DNA of 64,000 bases from Odontocerum albicorne (taxonomy: Eukaryota; Arthropoda; Insecta; Trichoptera; Odontoceridae). This document shows, one piece after another, positions 36,623-50,319 of the stretch. The stretch spans positions 19,309,177 through 19,373,176 of the forward strand of contig OX463859.1 in assembly GCA_949825065.1 (NCBI GenBank). Reading direction: 5' to 3'. Every line of letters starts with the position of its first letter. Within the stretch, counting starts at the first letter, position 1. A program made the position numbers and the translations under genes. The notes under the pieces are model-generated. The model ran no database searches. It saw only the letters and a list, made by a program, of their open reading frames with translations, and was not told the DNA's origin.

Positions 36623-37104
36623 GGATGTTTCAAAAAATGTATCCACTAAAGGTGTCGCAAAAAAATTCATCCACACTTTAATAGCTGGTAACTTGGTGAT
36701 TTTTTTCGTTTAAGATTGAACCGTTGAGAAATAATGGCTGAAACCAGACTAAGTTTTGAGTGCTACTGGAAGTATGAAAATGCGGTAGTAGACTTTTTCT
36801 TTTGGGAATTTCTCAAGAATAAAGTTTAAGCTAAAAAACCTGAAACCATTGATTAATTACGAGTAGCCATTGAAAGAGAATGGGCCCAAATACCAAATTA
36901 AATTATTCTCGATGTTTGTGATTCTGTTGCATCGCGTTGCCAGCAATGTCTAGACCAAATTGGTCATCACTTTGAAATCATGCGCTAAGTACAAAAAATA
37001 CAATTATGTAGTTTATTGTGAACGTTGAAAGGGAACTACGAGTATATGCTAATAAATACAGACTTAATAATCATTAAAATTGGGGATTTTTTTGCGACAC
37101 TCTG
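36623..37104 (+). mobile_element. Internally deleted Tc1/mariner-superfamily element
   Basis: Flanked by TA at 36621-36622 and 37105-37106. The right end read inverted (cagagtgtcgcaaaaaaat) resembles both the left end (ggatgtttcaaaaaatg) and a subterminal copy at 36651 (ggtgtcgcaaaaaaat). It contains the joined ends of a transposase gene (36734-36988). Confidence 0.7.
36734..36988 (+). pseudogene. Internally deleted transposase remnant (Tc1/IS630-like)
   Basis: The 85-codon frame from ATG 36734 to TAA 36986-36988 has an N-terminal CYWKYENA block like the YWKTxxA start of this family, joined directly to the C-terminal region DFFFWEFLKNKV, KPETID, REWAQIPN and CQQCLDQIGHHFE. Three in-frame TAA codons (near 36827, 36854 and 36899) interrupt it. 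The whole catalytic core is missing, so it is a non-autonomous deletion derivative. Confidence 0.75.
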
Positions 37105-37109
37105 TATAA

Positions 37110-37466
37110 CACCCCTTTATAAGTTATATTTTGAACACAAATTTCCTTACAAATTGTTCTCCAGTGACACCAGTGATTCATTGCCTGATCTCTTGCTTTG
37201 TAATAAATCTAAAATATATGTCTTAAGCTCGAGATCATGCAAGAGGGTGAACTATAGAATTGTTCTCGGGCTGACTAGGCTCCACCAGCAGTCAACATCA
37301 CCAGTTCAGCATCATCCACACACTCGTGATACCTGCGGAAAGAAGTGCCATCTAGGATCGGGCTATTCTCTCACTGAAGATTACGTACATAATTAATATG
37401 GAGGGACAAGTCGAGATTGGCGTTGAAATGGCTAAGCCACGACCATTACTTTAAATAAATGTTAAT
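37110..37466. other. Unassigned flank of the satellite
   Basis: Open frame 37025-37396 spans the element end and this flank; no motif recognised. Confidence 0.4.
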
Positions 37467-40400
37467 CTATTCTGTTGTTCCTCATTACCAATGGGCGTCA
37501 TCTATAATATTTTGGTGGTACAGGGTTCGATGATTTATCTGCACTCCTCTTGGTCACTTGATATTTTCATCTATTCTGTTGTTCCTCATTACCAATGGGC
37601 GTCATCTATAATATTTTGGTGGTACAGGGTTCGATGATTTATCTGCACTCCTCTTGGTCACTTGATATTTTCATCTATTCTGTTGTTCCTCATTACCAAT
37701 GGTCGTCATCTATAATATTTTGGTGGTGCAGGGTTCGATGATTTATCTGCACTCCTCTTGGTCACTTGATATTTTCATCTATTCTGTTGTTCCTCATTAC
37801 CAATGGGCGTCATCTATAATATTTTGGTGGTACAGGGTTCGATGATTTATCTGCACTCCTCTTGGTCACTTGATATTTTCATCTATTCTGTTGTTCCTCA
37901 TTACCAATGGTCGTCATCTATAATATTTTGGTGGTGCAGGGTTCGATGATTTATCTGCACTCCTCTTGGTCACTTGATATTTTCATCTATTCTGTTGTTC
38001 CTCATTACCAATGGGCGTCATCTATAATATTTTGGTGGTACAGGATTCGATGATTTATCTGCACTCCTCTTGGTCACTTGATATTTTCATCTATTCTGTT
38101 GTTCCTCATTACCAATGGTCGTCATCTATAATATTTTGGTGGTACAGGGTTCGACGATTTATCTGCACTCCTCTTGGTCACTTGATATTTTCATCTATTC
38201 TGTTGTTCCTCATTACCAATGGTCGTCATCTATAATATTTTGGTGGTACAGGGTTCGATGATTTATCTGCACTCCTCTTGGTCACTTGATATTTTCATCT
38301 ATTCTGTTGTTCCTCATTACCAATGGTCGTCATCTATAATATTTTGGTGGTGCAGGGTTCGATGATTTATCTGCACTCCTCTTGGTCACTTGATATTTTC
38401 ATCTATTCTGTTGTTCCTCATTACCAATGGTCGTCATCTATAATATTTTGGTGGTACAGGGTTCGATGATTTATCTGCACTCCTCTTGGTCACTTGATAT
38501 TTTCATCTATTCTGTTGTTCCTCATTACCAATGGTCGTCATCTATAATATTTTGGTGGTACAGGGTTCGATGATTTATCTGCACTCCTCTTGGTCACTTG
38601 ATATTTTCATCTATTCTGTTGTTCCTCATTACCAATGGGCGTCATCTATAATATTTTGGTGGTACAGGGTTCGATGATTTATCTGCACTCCTCTTGGTCA
38701 CTTGATATTTTCATCTATTCTGTTGTTCCTCATTACCAATGGGCGTCATCTATAATATTTTGGTGGTACAGGGTTCGATGATTTATCTGCACTCCTCTTG
38801 GTCACTTGATATTTTCATCTATTCTGTTGTTCCTCATTACCAATGGTCGTCATCTATAATATTTTGGTGGTACAGGGTCCGATGATTTATCTGCACTCCT
38901 CTTGGTCACTTGATATTTTCATCTATTCTGTTGTTCCTCATTACCAATGGGCGTCATCTATAATATTTTGGTGGTACAGGGTTCGATGATTTATCTGCAC
39001 TCCTCTTGGTCACTTGATATTTTCATCTATTCTGTTGTTCCTCATTACCAATGGGCGTCATCTATAATATTTTGGTGGTACAGGGTTCGATGATTTATCT
39101 GCACTCCTCTTGGTCACTTGATATTTTCATCTATTCTGTTGTTCCTCATTACCAATGGGCGTCATCTATAATATTTTGGTGGTGCAGGGTTCGATGATTT
39201 ATCTGCACTCCTCTTGGTCACTTGATATTTTCATCTATTCTGTTGTTCCTCATTACCAATGGTCGTCATCTATAATATTTTGGTGGTGCAGGGTTCGATG
39301 ATTTATCTGCACTCCTCTTGGTCACTTGATATTTTCATCTATTCTGTTGTTCCTCATTACCAATGGGCGTCATCTATAATATTTTGGTGGTACAGGGTTC
39401 GATGATTTATCTGCACTCCTCTTGGTCACTTGATATTTTCATCTATTCTGTTGTTCCTCATTACCAATGGTCGTCATCTTTAATATTTTGGTGGTACAGG
39501 GTTCGATGATTTATCTGCACTCCTCTTGGTCACTTGATATTTTCATCTATTCTGTTGTTCCTCATTACCAATGGGCGTCATCTATAATATTTTGGTGGTA
39601 CAGGGTTCGATGATTTATCTGCACTCCTCTTGGTCACTTGATATTTTCATCTATTCTGTTGTTCCTCATTACCAATGGGCGTCATCTATAATATTTTGGT
39701 GGTACAGGGTTCGATGATTTATCTGCACTCCTCTTGGTCACTTGATATTTTCATCTATTCTGTTGTTCCTCATTACCAATGGGCGTCATCTATAATATTT
39801 TGGTGGTGCAGGGTTCGATGATTTATCTGCACTCCTCTTGGTCACTTGATATTTTCATCTATTCTGTTGTTCCTCATTACCAATGGTCGTCATCTATAAT
39901 ATTTTGGTGGTGCAGGGTTCGATGATTTATCTGCACTCCTCTTGGTCACTTGATATTTTCATCTATTCTGTTGTTCCTCATTACCAATGGGCGTCATCTA
40001 TAATATTTTGGTGGTACAGGGTTCGATGATTTATCTGCACTCCTCTTGGTCACTTGATATTTTCATCTATTCTGTTGTTCCTCATTACCAATGGTCGTCA
40101 TCTATAATATTTTGGTGGTGCAGGGTTCGATGATTTATCTGCACTCCTCTTGGTCACTTGATATTTTCATCTATTCTGTTGTTCCTCATTACCAAGGGTC
40201 GTCATCTATAATATTTTGGTGGTACATGGTTCGATGATTTATCTGCACTCCTCTTGGTCACTTGATATTTTCATCTATTCTGTTGTTCCTCATTACCAAT
40301 GGTCGTCATCTATAATATTTTGGTGGTGCAGGGTTCGATGATTTATCTGCACTCCTCTTGGTCACTTGATATTTTCATCTATTCTGTTGTTCCTCATTAC

Positions 40401-43400
40401 CAATGGTCGTCATCTATAATATTTTGGTGGTACAGGGTTCGATGATTTATCTGCACTCCTCTTGGTCACTTGATATTTTCATCTATTCTGTTGTTCCTCA
40501 TTACCAATGGGCGTCATCTATAATATTTTGGTGGTACAGGGTTCGATGATTTATCTGCACTCCTCTTGGTCACTTGATATTTTCATCTATTCTGTTGTTC
40601 CTCATTACCAATGGTCGTCATCTATAATATTTTGGTGGTGCAGGGTTCGATGATTTATCTGCACTCCTCTTGGTCACTTGATATTTTCATCTATTCTGTT
40701 GTTCCTCATTACCAAGGGTCGTCATCTATAATATTTTGGTGGTACAGGGTTCGATGATTTATCTGCACTCCTCTTGGTCACTTGATATTTTCATCTATTC
40801 TGTTGTTCCTCATTACCAATGGTCGTCATCTATAATATTTTGGTGGTGCAGGGTTCGATGATTTATCTGCACTCCTCTTGGTCACTTGATATTTTCATCT
40901 ATTCTGTTGTTCCTCATTACCAATGGTCGTCATCTATAATATTTTGGTGGTACAGGGTTCGATGATTTATCTGCACTCCTCTTGGTCACTTGATATTTTC
41001 ATCTATTCTGTTGTTCCTCATTACCAATGGTCGTCATCTATAATATTTTGGTGGTGCAGGGTTCGATGATTTATCTGCACTCCTCTTGGTCACTTGATAT
41101 TTTCATCTATTCTGTTGTTCCTCATTACCAATGGTCGTCATCTATAATATTTTGGTGGTGCAGGGTTCGATGATTTATCTGCACTCCTCTTGGTCACTTG
41201 ATATTTTCATCTATTCTGTTGTTCCTCATTACCAAGGGTCGTCATCTATAATATTTTGGTGGTACAGGGTTCGATGATTTATCTGCACTCCTCTTGGTCA
41301 CTTGATATTTTCATCTATTCTGTTGTTCCTCATTACCAATGGTCGTCATCTATAATATTTTGGTGGTGCAGGGTTCGATGATTTATCTGCACTCCTCTTG
41401 GTCACTTGATATTTTCATCTATTCTGTTGTTCCTCATTACCAATGGTCGTCATCTATAATATTTTGGTGGTGCAGGGTTCGATGATTTATCTGCACTCCT
41501 CTTGGTCACTTGATATTTTCATCTATTCTGTTGTTCCTCATTACCAATGGTCGTCATCTATAATATTTTGGTGGTGCAGGGTTCGATGATTTATCTGCAC
41601 TCCTCTTGGTCACTTGATATTTTCATCTATTCTGTTGTTCCTCATTACCAAGGGTCGTCATCTATAATATTTTGGTGGTACAGGGTTCGATGATTTATCT
41701 GCACTCCTCTTGGTCACTTGATATTTTCATCTATTCTGTTGTTCCTCATTACCAATGGTCGTCATCTATAATATTTTGGTGGTGCAGGGTTCGATGATTT
41801 ATCTGCACTCCTCTTGGTCACTTGATATTTTCATCTATTCTGTTGTTCCTCATTACCAATGGTCGTCATCTATAATATTTTGGTGGTGCAGGGTTCGATG
41901 ATTTATCTGCACTCCTCTTGGTCACTTGATATTTTCATCTATTCTGTTGTTCCTCATTACCAAGGGTCGTCATCTATAATATTTTGGTGGTACAGGGTTC
42001 GATGATTTATCTGCACTCCTCTTGGTCACTTGATATTTTCATCTATTCTGTTGTTCCTCATTACCAATGGTCGTCATCTATAATATTTTGGTGGTGCAGG
42101 GTTCGATGATTTATCTGCACTCCTCTTGGTCACTTGATATTTTCATCTATTCTGTTGTTCCTCATTACCAATGGTCGTCATCTATAATATTTTGGTGGTA
42201 CAGGGTTCGATGATTTATCTGCACTCCTCTTGGTCACTTGATATTTTCATCTATTCTGTTGTTCCTCATTACCAATGGTCGTCATCTATAATATTTTGGT
42301 GGTGCAGGGTTCGATGATTTATCTGCACTCCTCTTGGTCACTTGATATTTTCATCTATTCTGTTGTTCCTCATTACCAATGGTCGTCATCTATAATATTT
42401 TGGTGGTACAGGGTTCGATGATTTATCTGCACTCCTCTTGGTCACTTGATATTTTCATCTATTCTGTTGTTCCTCATTACCAATGGGCGTCATCTATAAT
42501 ATTTTGGTGGTACAGGGTTCGATGATTTATCTGCACTCCTCTTGGTCACTTGATATTTTCATCTATTCTGTTGTTCCTCATTACCAATGGTCGTCATCTA
42601 TAATATTTTGGTGGTGCAGGGTTCGATGATTTATCTGCACTCCTCTTGGTCACTTGATATTTTCATCTATTCTGTTGTTCCTCATTACCAATGGTCGTCA
42701 TCTATAATATTTTGGTGGTGCAGGGTTCGATGATTTATCTGCACTCCTCTTGGTCACTTGATATTTTCATCTATTCTGTTGTTCCTCATTACCAAGGGTC
42801 GTCATCTATAATATTTTGGTGGTACAGGGTTCGATGATTTATCTGCACTCCTCTTGGTCACTTGATATTTTCATCTATTCTGTTGTTCCTCATTACCAAG
42901 GGTCGTCATCTATAATATTTTGGTGGTACAGGGTTCGATGATTTATCTGCACTCCTCTTGGTCACTTGATATTTTCATCTATTCTGTTGTTCCTCATTAC
43001 CAATGGTCGTCATCTATAATATTTTGGTGGTGCAGGGTTCGATGATTTATCTGCACTCCTCTTGGTCACTTGATATTTTCATCTATTCTGTTGTTCCTCA
43101 TTACCAATGGGCGTCATCTATAATATTTTGGTGGTACAGGGTTCGATGATTTATCTGCACTCCTCTTGGTCATTTGATATTTTCATCTATTCTGTTGTTC
43201 CTCATTACCAATGGTCGTCATCTATAATATTTTGGTGGTGCAGGGTTCGATGATTTATCTGCACTCCTCTTGGTCACTTGATATTTTCATCTATTCTGTT
43301 GTTCCTCATTACCAATGGGCGTCATCTATAATATTTTTGTGGTACAGGGTTCGATGATTTATCTGCACTCCTCTTGGTCACTTGATATTCTCATCTATTC

Positions 43401-43498
43401 TGTTGTTCCTCATTACCAATGGTCGTCATCTATAATATTTTGGTGGTACAGGGTTCGATGATTTATCTGCACTCCTCTTGGTCACTTGATATTTTCAT
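37467..43498. repeat. 104-bp satellite, 58 tandem copies
   Basis: Landmark words (accaatggKcgtc) recur every 104 bases from 37491 to 43419, exactly 57 periods, so there is no net indel across 6,032 bases. Units differ mainly at two sites: the bases after accaa (tgggc, tggtc or gggtc) and ggtAcagg versus ggtGcagg. Because 104 is not a multiple of three, no continuous reading frame exists. Private variants are rare (for example 38044, 38156, 38878, 39480, 43337). Confidence 0.98.
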
Positions 43499-43640
43499 GA
43501 GTGTACAGGCTTCCCGATGTCATTTCTTTCACATGATCACTCCATCTTGCAGGCACTCTGCCTCTTATTTCTGGCACATTTTCTTTGACCATAAATTTCT
43601 ACATGTTATCTGGCTCAACGTTAGGTTATACATTTCGTCT
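43499..43640 (-). mobile_element. LINE C-terminal fragment abutting the satellite
   Basis: Minus-strand translation RGRVPARWSDHVKEMTSGS matches the C-terminal block (GR-x-PxRWxDxIK) common to insect LINEs. It starts immediately at the array edge. Confidence 0.55.
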
Positions 43641-43644
43641 CACC

Positions 43645-44565
43645 CTCAATTTAATTATACGAATTTTACATTACAACATATTTTTATACTCCTCTACACT
43701 GTCGAAGCGTAACACTCAGACCACCATAAAGATTAGACTGTTTTAAAATGATTTTGCTAAGAGACTCATGGGTTGACTCAGTTCATTATGATGACATCTT
43801 GAATTGAATGAAAAAAGATAAAAAAAAGTATAATGCACTATTCAATGACGATAGTAAGAGTACTTTGGATTTAAAATCAAGCATACTTTAGTATAAAAAT
43901 TGATGAAAACTTAGAGTAAAAGTGCCAGTAGGCTGCTGATCGCTTTTCTAAATGCTCTGCCCAAGTAAAAAAAAGTCGCTGGAATACCTTGGAAATTCCT
44001 GGCTTTCGGAAATGATGCATAAATCATTGGTTTGACTGCCCCGCTCATGGCTTGCTCACCCTCAGTCAAGGCTCTGTGCGAGGAAGGAGACAGGGGATTG
44101 AACGTTTTTTATATGAATCCATCGATATATTGCGCTGCCTGAACAAATAAGGTAGATGTAACTTTACACTTTCCTATTAGTGATTGTAGAGTAATTTTAG
44201 TGGTTTAAATGACAACCTATGAGCTTTAATAATCAAAACATTAGTGTTCCATTCGGAGGCTTCAGTTTCGATTCTCGTTGCCATACCCATTTTTTTTATT
44301 TTACCCGAAACTCAAATGATGTATTGTAGTTGGTGATTTACAAGACAGTCCGTTACAGTCGCTCACATGTCTTTACTTCGTAATACCCCACCACACATGG
44401 ATTCATTTGAAAATTTCCATTCTTTCTCTTAATAAAAATAAAATTCAAAAATAAATCTACCATTTTTAATGTGTTTCCTAGACCTTATAGCTTCTTTTAA
44501 TTTTCTCGAGATTTTTGTAATCGGATTTAATTTATCATCCTACTTACTATATAATAATTATTATA
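43645..44565. other. Unassigned DNA with one tRNA-like relic
   Basis: A plus-strand block with cattcggaggcttcagtttcgattctcg at 44252-44279 resembles a SINE head B-box region. Otherwise nothing recognised. Confidence 0.4.
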
Positions 44566-44568
44566 TCC

Positions 44569-44772
44569 GGATATTCATTTAAATATAACAGCCAACCTCA
44601 ACGATGCTAATGTTTGATTTGTTTTTCAATATTGACATTCGAGTTTAAAACATACTTCAGCTTTCATTCTGGATATTCATTCAAACAACACAGCCAGCAT
44701 TGCCGATGCTAGTATTCAATTTGTTTTTCAATATTGATGTTCGAGTTTTTAACATACTTCAGATATTATTCC
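44569..44772. repeat. 102-bp direct repeat, two copies
   Basis: Units start with ggatattcatt at 44569 and 44671 and share acagccagc, cgatgcta and ttgtttttcaatattga words; about 80-85 percent identical by eye. Confidence 0.8.
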
Positions 44773-44779
44773 ACATATT

Positions 44780-45700
44780 GATTAAATAGCGCTTATGACT
44801 TTCAGTAAAGTAGCGTTTATGACGTTCAGTATATGTTATTAATATAAATTAGCGCTTATAAATTCCCAAATATTTATATAAAGTATCACTTATGAGTTTC
44901 AAGATATTATTGCTTTATTAACGAACGATGTTTATGTACCCTTTACATAACACATGCAACACTTGTTAACATATTGCAATTGATACATTTGGATAATAAA
45001 ATGTTCCGTGTGTATTTCTGAAAGAATCGTGAAGACCAATTTGATTTGAATATATTGGGCTCAACTTGTTTTTCACACTTTTCTGTCCAGGGCCATTAAA
45101 GATATTGTGAATCGCCTTATACAGCCACATCGAATTGCATATAATTCTTCTTTTAGAGTAAAAATAGGTAAGTGTAACTCAAAAAAATATCATAGTTAAA
45201 TATGTCGGGTGGGATGTCGGGTGGGATGTCGAGACGAAAGTTGATATATCTTAGAAATTTATTCTGGACCCTACTAATTTTGTTGAAACGGTCAAGATAA
45301 TTAGGTGACCAAATTGTACTATAGAGCAATACTCCAATAAATCATACTTCTTACGAGTTATGTGTAGAGCACTTGTTATGTTAATGGTCTCCTTAAAACT
45401 TTACCAGCTCTCAAGATAAACCCTAACTTTTAATTCCTCTATTGGTTTTGTTAATGCTATGATAAGAGAAATTCAGACTGTGTTTGAATGCGAAATTGCA
45501 TAAGCGCTACTAAATATTCATATTAAGTAGCACTTATGAGTTTGAACATATTCAAAATATGTAGCTCTTAAATTTTTCAACATATTCATGCAAAGTAGAG
45601 ATTATGAGTTTGACCATATTAATATTATGTAGCTCTAATAAGTTTTAACATATTCATACAATGCAGCGCTTATGAGTTTACACATATTAGAGCGATGTTT
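44780..45700. repeat. Degenerate ~45-bp repeats in two blocks (44780-44895, 45490-45700)
   Basis: Recurring tagcgcttatgagtttnaaca motifs, interrupted by unrelated DNA between 44900 and 45490. A small gggatgtcgggt duplication lies near 45209-45232. Confidence 0.55.
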
Positions 45701-45704
45701 ATTC

Positions 45705-46700
45705 CGATTTTCATTCAGCTGAGAATCTTAAATCCTTATATATTTCTAAATTAAATCGCGTATAAAAAATGACGTTTAAATACTGATTTGATGTTTTCTT
45801 TATTAACTGTAATTTTTAATTTTGACAATATGTTCAAATAAAATTCAGTCTGAATATTTTTTGAAACCGGAGCGGAGCTATCTTGAATGCTGGTTGTTGT
45901 GTTTATGAATTAATGCTACGAGTGTTTTATTGTTGATTGTATCAACATGCGTATAGCGCACCATTTGCCAGTTAAAAAAATGATTTTTTGTTAAAGGTCT
46001 TAATCAACCATAAAAAATAAAGAGCTTTGAAACACGTTTGAATAATAGATTTTTAAAATTTTTTTTATTAATACTTTTTTGCTTCCCAGTATCATAATTG
46101 GTACGGTACTTGATTGTATTAATGATTGGTAATGTAAAAAAATCAATATTCATAACATGTTTGGGAACATTTTTATTTATCCAATAGTGTTTGACAAGTT
46201 TTCACTTCTTGTTATGATTATAAGACATAAAATAACTAATAAGGTACCAATTTTCTGTTGAACGGTAAAAAATATATATAAAAGAACTTTTAAATTGAAT
46301 TGACAAATAGTTTCTAATCATTTTTAAGTTATTGATTTTCTTTTGTCATTATTGGTGGGCTATTACTAGTTTTTAAATAATAATAGTTATATGCTTATTT
46401 TTATTCAGGATTTGGCAATCGATAATAGTCAGACACCAAAAAATGTTCTAATCGAATAAAAATATTAACAGGTTATTTCTTCCAGGCTCTTCGCGTGTGA
46501 TATTGCCAATATACATGATCGAAAACCGCGAGTAACTTACCTATTTCAGTTTTTTAGTCCGAAGACTTAGGTACCTATTGGATCTGAAAATTATACTGGC
46601 TCTTGGCTACACTTTTCAAAATGTCCGTATCGCAAATACGGACGAATATATAATGTTGAAGATAATAATTCTAACGAATCAATCAAATAAACTCCAAGGT
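45705..46700. other. Unassigned AT-rich DNA
   Basis: Nothing recognised. Confidence 0.45.
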
Positions 46701-46705
46701 CTTTA

Positions 46706-46850
46706 ACATAACGTAACTAGTTGCAACCTGTTGATCTTTTACATAACGTAACTATTGTAGTTGCAGCCTGTTGATCTTTTACATAACGTAACTAGTTGCA
46801 ACCTGTTGATCTTTTACATAACGTAACTAGTTGCAACCTGTTGCTCTTTT
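46706..46850. repeat. 35-bp tandem repeat, four copies
   Basis: acataacgtaact starts at 46706, 46741, 46781 and 46816; the second unit carries a five-base insertion. Confidence 0.9.
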
Positions 46851-46983
46851 TGATTTTTAAAATAATTTTAATATTTAAAAATATTGTTTCTTACGCTTCT
46901 ATGAGAACACTTTTGTCTAGCGAATTGAGTTATGATTGTGGTGTTGGGTTTGATCTCCACCTTTTCTGTAAGCTGTAACAAAT

Positions 46984-47236
46984 ATGTTATATGGAGTAAT
47001 CATGCTATGTTATATGGAGTAATCATGCTATGTTATATGGAGTAATCATGCTATGTTATATGGAGTAATCATGCTATGTTATATGGAGTAATCATGCTAT
47101 GTTATATGGAGTAATCATGCTATGTTATATGGAGTAATCATGCTATGTTATATGGAGTAATCACGCTATGTTATATGGAGTAATCATGCTATTTTATATG
47201 GAGTAATCATGATATGTTATATGGAGTAATCATGCT
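46984..47236. repeat. 23-bp minisatellite, eleven copies
   Basis: Unit atgttatatggagtaatcatgct repeats from 46984 at an exact 23-base period, with three single-base variants near the distal end. Confidence 0.97.
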
Positions 47237-47239
47237 ATG

Positions 47240-49085
47240 TTGCATTTGAGATAATCTATGTCAACATCGAAAATATCTGATAACAAGCATTTAATTATGC
47301 GGAGATATTAAATATTGTAAATAAATAAAAACGAGAGAGCTTAACAAGTGTTCAACATGTTAAATAAAGCCATATTCATAATAAACGACATGGTTATATT
47401 TATTACATGTTATGTTACAAATTAATAAAAAAATAGTTTTCAAAATAAAAGAAAATGCGTATAAAAGTTTGAAAATTACCGTCTGATAGTAACAATTTTA
47501 CATTAGCGTAACACGACCCAACTTTACGCTACGTTCCAGCTGCTAACTTTGCAAAATACTTTTACATAAAAAAAGGAAAAAGAAAATAAATAGGTGTCTG
47601 AAACGGTAACTAACTTTCTCCAATAGTGAAGCTGACTTCTGACTTAGTCCCATCTTAGCGTTTATCCTATTTCTAGAGTTGGTTCATCACCTAATTGGAT
47701 AAAGAGGGAGCCCAACTTGGAATAGGACAAAGGTGCAGAGCTTACGAAAAGCGAAGAGAGACTAAAGATAGGAACTTGGTGCAAAGTTGTTAATTTAATT
47801 TAGACTTGCATATAAAACTGAGCGGATAATTTAGCAGTGCTCACTAATAATTGATTGGTTCAACCTAATTTAAAAAGAATTTAATAATTCGTAGCCTTGT
47901 TAGTCCTCGTAGTCTTCGGGTTCAATATCAAATATTTTAAAAGTGAACTGTTCACTAAGATCTTTTGCTGCTTTTGTGTTGCTTTTGTGGTTTCCTTTTC
48001 GTGAAATATTACTTATAATGGACCTCAAGCATTGTGACAACTTGAAGTCTTGGTTAAAAGATGTTTTGTTATTCAACTGTGTAGACTTGTCTTATAATAT
48101 TGAATTAACAATCATAAACTCACGTATTGATTAAAATATAAAATTTAAGAATTCTTACGTAACTGACTAGGGTAACTTTGAAAAGAATTAAATAGGGTCA
48201 CACATTTCCATGCTTCACAAATACTCCACGAAGAAAAACTTTGGGATGAGATTAAAAAAGTCCTCCTACATATTCAGATTAGTGAAATAAAAAAAAAACA
48301 GTAAAAATATTCTTGCATAGAGTAGAACCTTAGCAATTAGGCCTTCGTGGAAGGGTGTGGGAAAATAAAATTGTTTGCCAAACCATTTACTTGAGCTTCA
48401 AATAGATAAAATCATGACTAAAAACAATTGTATTAATGTAATTTTTAAGGTAACTGATTTCTTATTAAATTCAACTGTTGAATTTCTATTTAAAATCTTT
48501 TTGAGACGAAAGTTTTATTATACATTAAGATTAGTTAAAGCTTACCTTGAATTTATGACGACGTGAGGGAATAAAAATCTAAGCGTTTTGCTGAATTTGC
48601 AACGAAAATGTATTAAACCAAAACTTGAGTCTACACGTGCAGTACGAGTAGATAAGCTGGACAAACACAATTACTTAAGTTTTTAATTGAATTTCAAACT
48701 TGGCAATTTTCACTCGTTTTGCAAAGATTCCGCGGTAAATCTTTATTTATTTGTTTATTGCAAATTTTACTTCAAAATATTTTTACTGATCTTTGGAACT
48801 AATTCTAAATGTTTCCTTTTCACCCCTCCCCTACTCTCTCTCTCCCACCCGTCTCCCTCTTATGCAGGAAACTTGTTAACTATGCAAAAATAAATTGAAA
48901 GAAAAATGTATTTAATTACTTTTTTTTTGTTCTAGGTAAGCATTTGTTGCACAACTCTCATTGAAATTATGTCGGTAAGTTAATTTTTTTAATTTAAAAA
49001 AATCATTTGACGTTTGATCTAACAGCACATAAACTTTTTAATGACTAAGTCTTATGCATACGATTACTTCTGATACCTGTTTGAT
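47240..49085. other. Unassigned AT-rich DNA
   Basis: No gene or known repeat. A pyrimidine-rich run lies at 48819-48860. Confidence 0.45.
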
Positions 49086-49089
49086 AATA

Positions 49090-49590
49090 CGCCCACCTTC
49101 AACCCTGGGGTTGTGATTTTGATTATCGTTGGTTCCCATTTTTGAGTCAAAAAGTTCTAGTTAGTTTTTCACTAAACAACTCTTAAGTGTAAAAGTTGGA
49201 GGTATTATATGAAAACCATGCATAAACCCATTTTGATAAATATGGTAATTTAACTGACTTGAAATTAAGAGTACTATAAGTGACTTGAAATTAAGAGTAC
49301 CTTAAATTACATAAAAATGTGATAAAAACTCTCAATTCCCAATTAATTATGTAATGTGTTACGTTCTTGATTTTACTTTATTATTCAATGTCCTTTCGTT
49401 TTTTCATTTGATATTATATCATTTTTATTGTTCATGAATTGAATACAAATAATTGAATTATTTAATTGAGTACAAATTATTAAAAATAGTTTTTTCACAA
49501 TGCAAACTCCTTTGTTAATTTATGTCTAGTTAGTTGGAAGTGATTACCACCTGGCCAAAACCCAGCAGTGGGTTATACAATAAATAATTA
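49090..49590 (+). mobile_element. SINE relics (head at 49090-49165, tail at 49525-49590)
   Basis: The head has accttcaaccctggggttgt and ttttgattatcgttgg; the tail has ctagttagttggaagtgatt followed by acctggcc. They may be two separate fragments. Confidence 0.45.
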
Positions 49591-49599
49591 AATACATAT

Positions 49600-50315
49600 G
49601 TTATGTTAATAATTACCTAACCCATCAAAAATTACATTATTTCTTACTTTGTTTATTTTCATTCTTTTGTGTACATGGTTAAACATGATATATATGGTGA
49701 GCTTATTGCTTTACAGAAATTTCTTTCATCCCACCAGCTCATCTTGGATATAATAAACTGTTACATACATTTTTATTTCCCCACTTCCACTTATTTTCAC
49801 ATTTTCATGAAATCCCGACCTGAAGCGTATTTGGAAAAAAAATGGGTATCAACGAGAATCGCACTCATAACTTTCGGCACGTAAATCAGGCGTACTAAAT
49901 AAGCTACGAAGCTTATCAATATACTTGTATAGGTCCAACTATGATGAAAATATTGTATATGATATAATACATATTTTTTTAATCCGTTCTTATTTACAAT
50001 AAGACCTTTATCGTCAAACAGAAGGTTATTTATTCATTCAAGAAGTGCTTTTGTTTGTCAATTTAAGAAAGCTTTTATAAGATGTTAATGTTAAGACTTG
50101 ATAAGATAAAATAAAACGCTGGAAAACATAAATTCAAACTAAAAAAAAAACAATTGTATGAATCCTGTCGAAAAGAGAAAATATAAAAGAGATAGGTAAA
50201 TGAAATAACCCAAAAGTTAACTGGTGTATTGAGCCTATGAATGTTTATTAAATGATTAAATTCAGCCTTAAATAATATAATAACTATCATAAAAAAAGAA
50301 ACAGTAATTTATTTT
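49600..50315. other. Unassigned AT-rich DNA
   Basis: Nothing recognised. Confidence 0.45.
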
Positions 50316-50319
50316 GTTC

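Noticed and set aside
38011..38235. 74-codon open frame in the 104-bp satellite
   Set aside because: The unit length is not a multiple of three, so the frame reads about two units and stops; it is a by-product of the repeat.
37467..43498. Hammerhead motif inside the 104-bp satellite unit
   Set aside because: The unit lacks a CTGANGA box with a GAAA partner on either strand.
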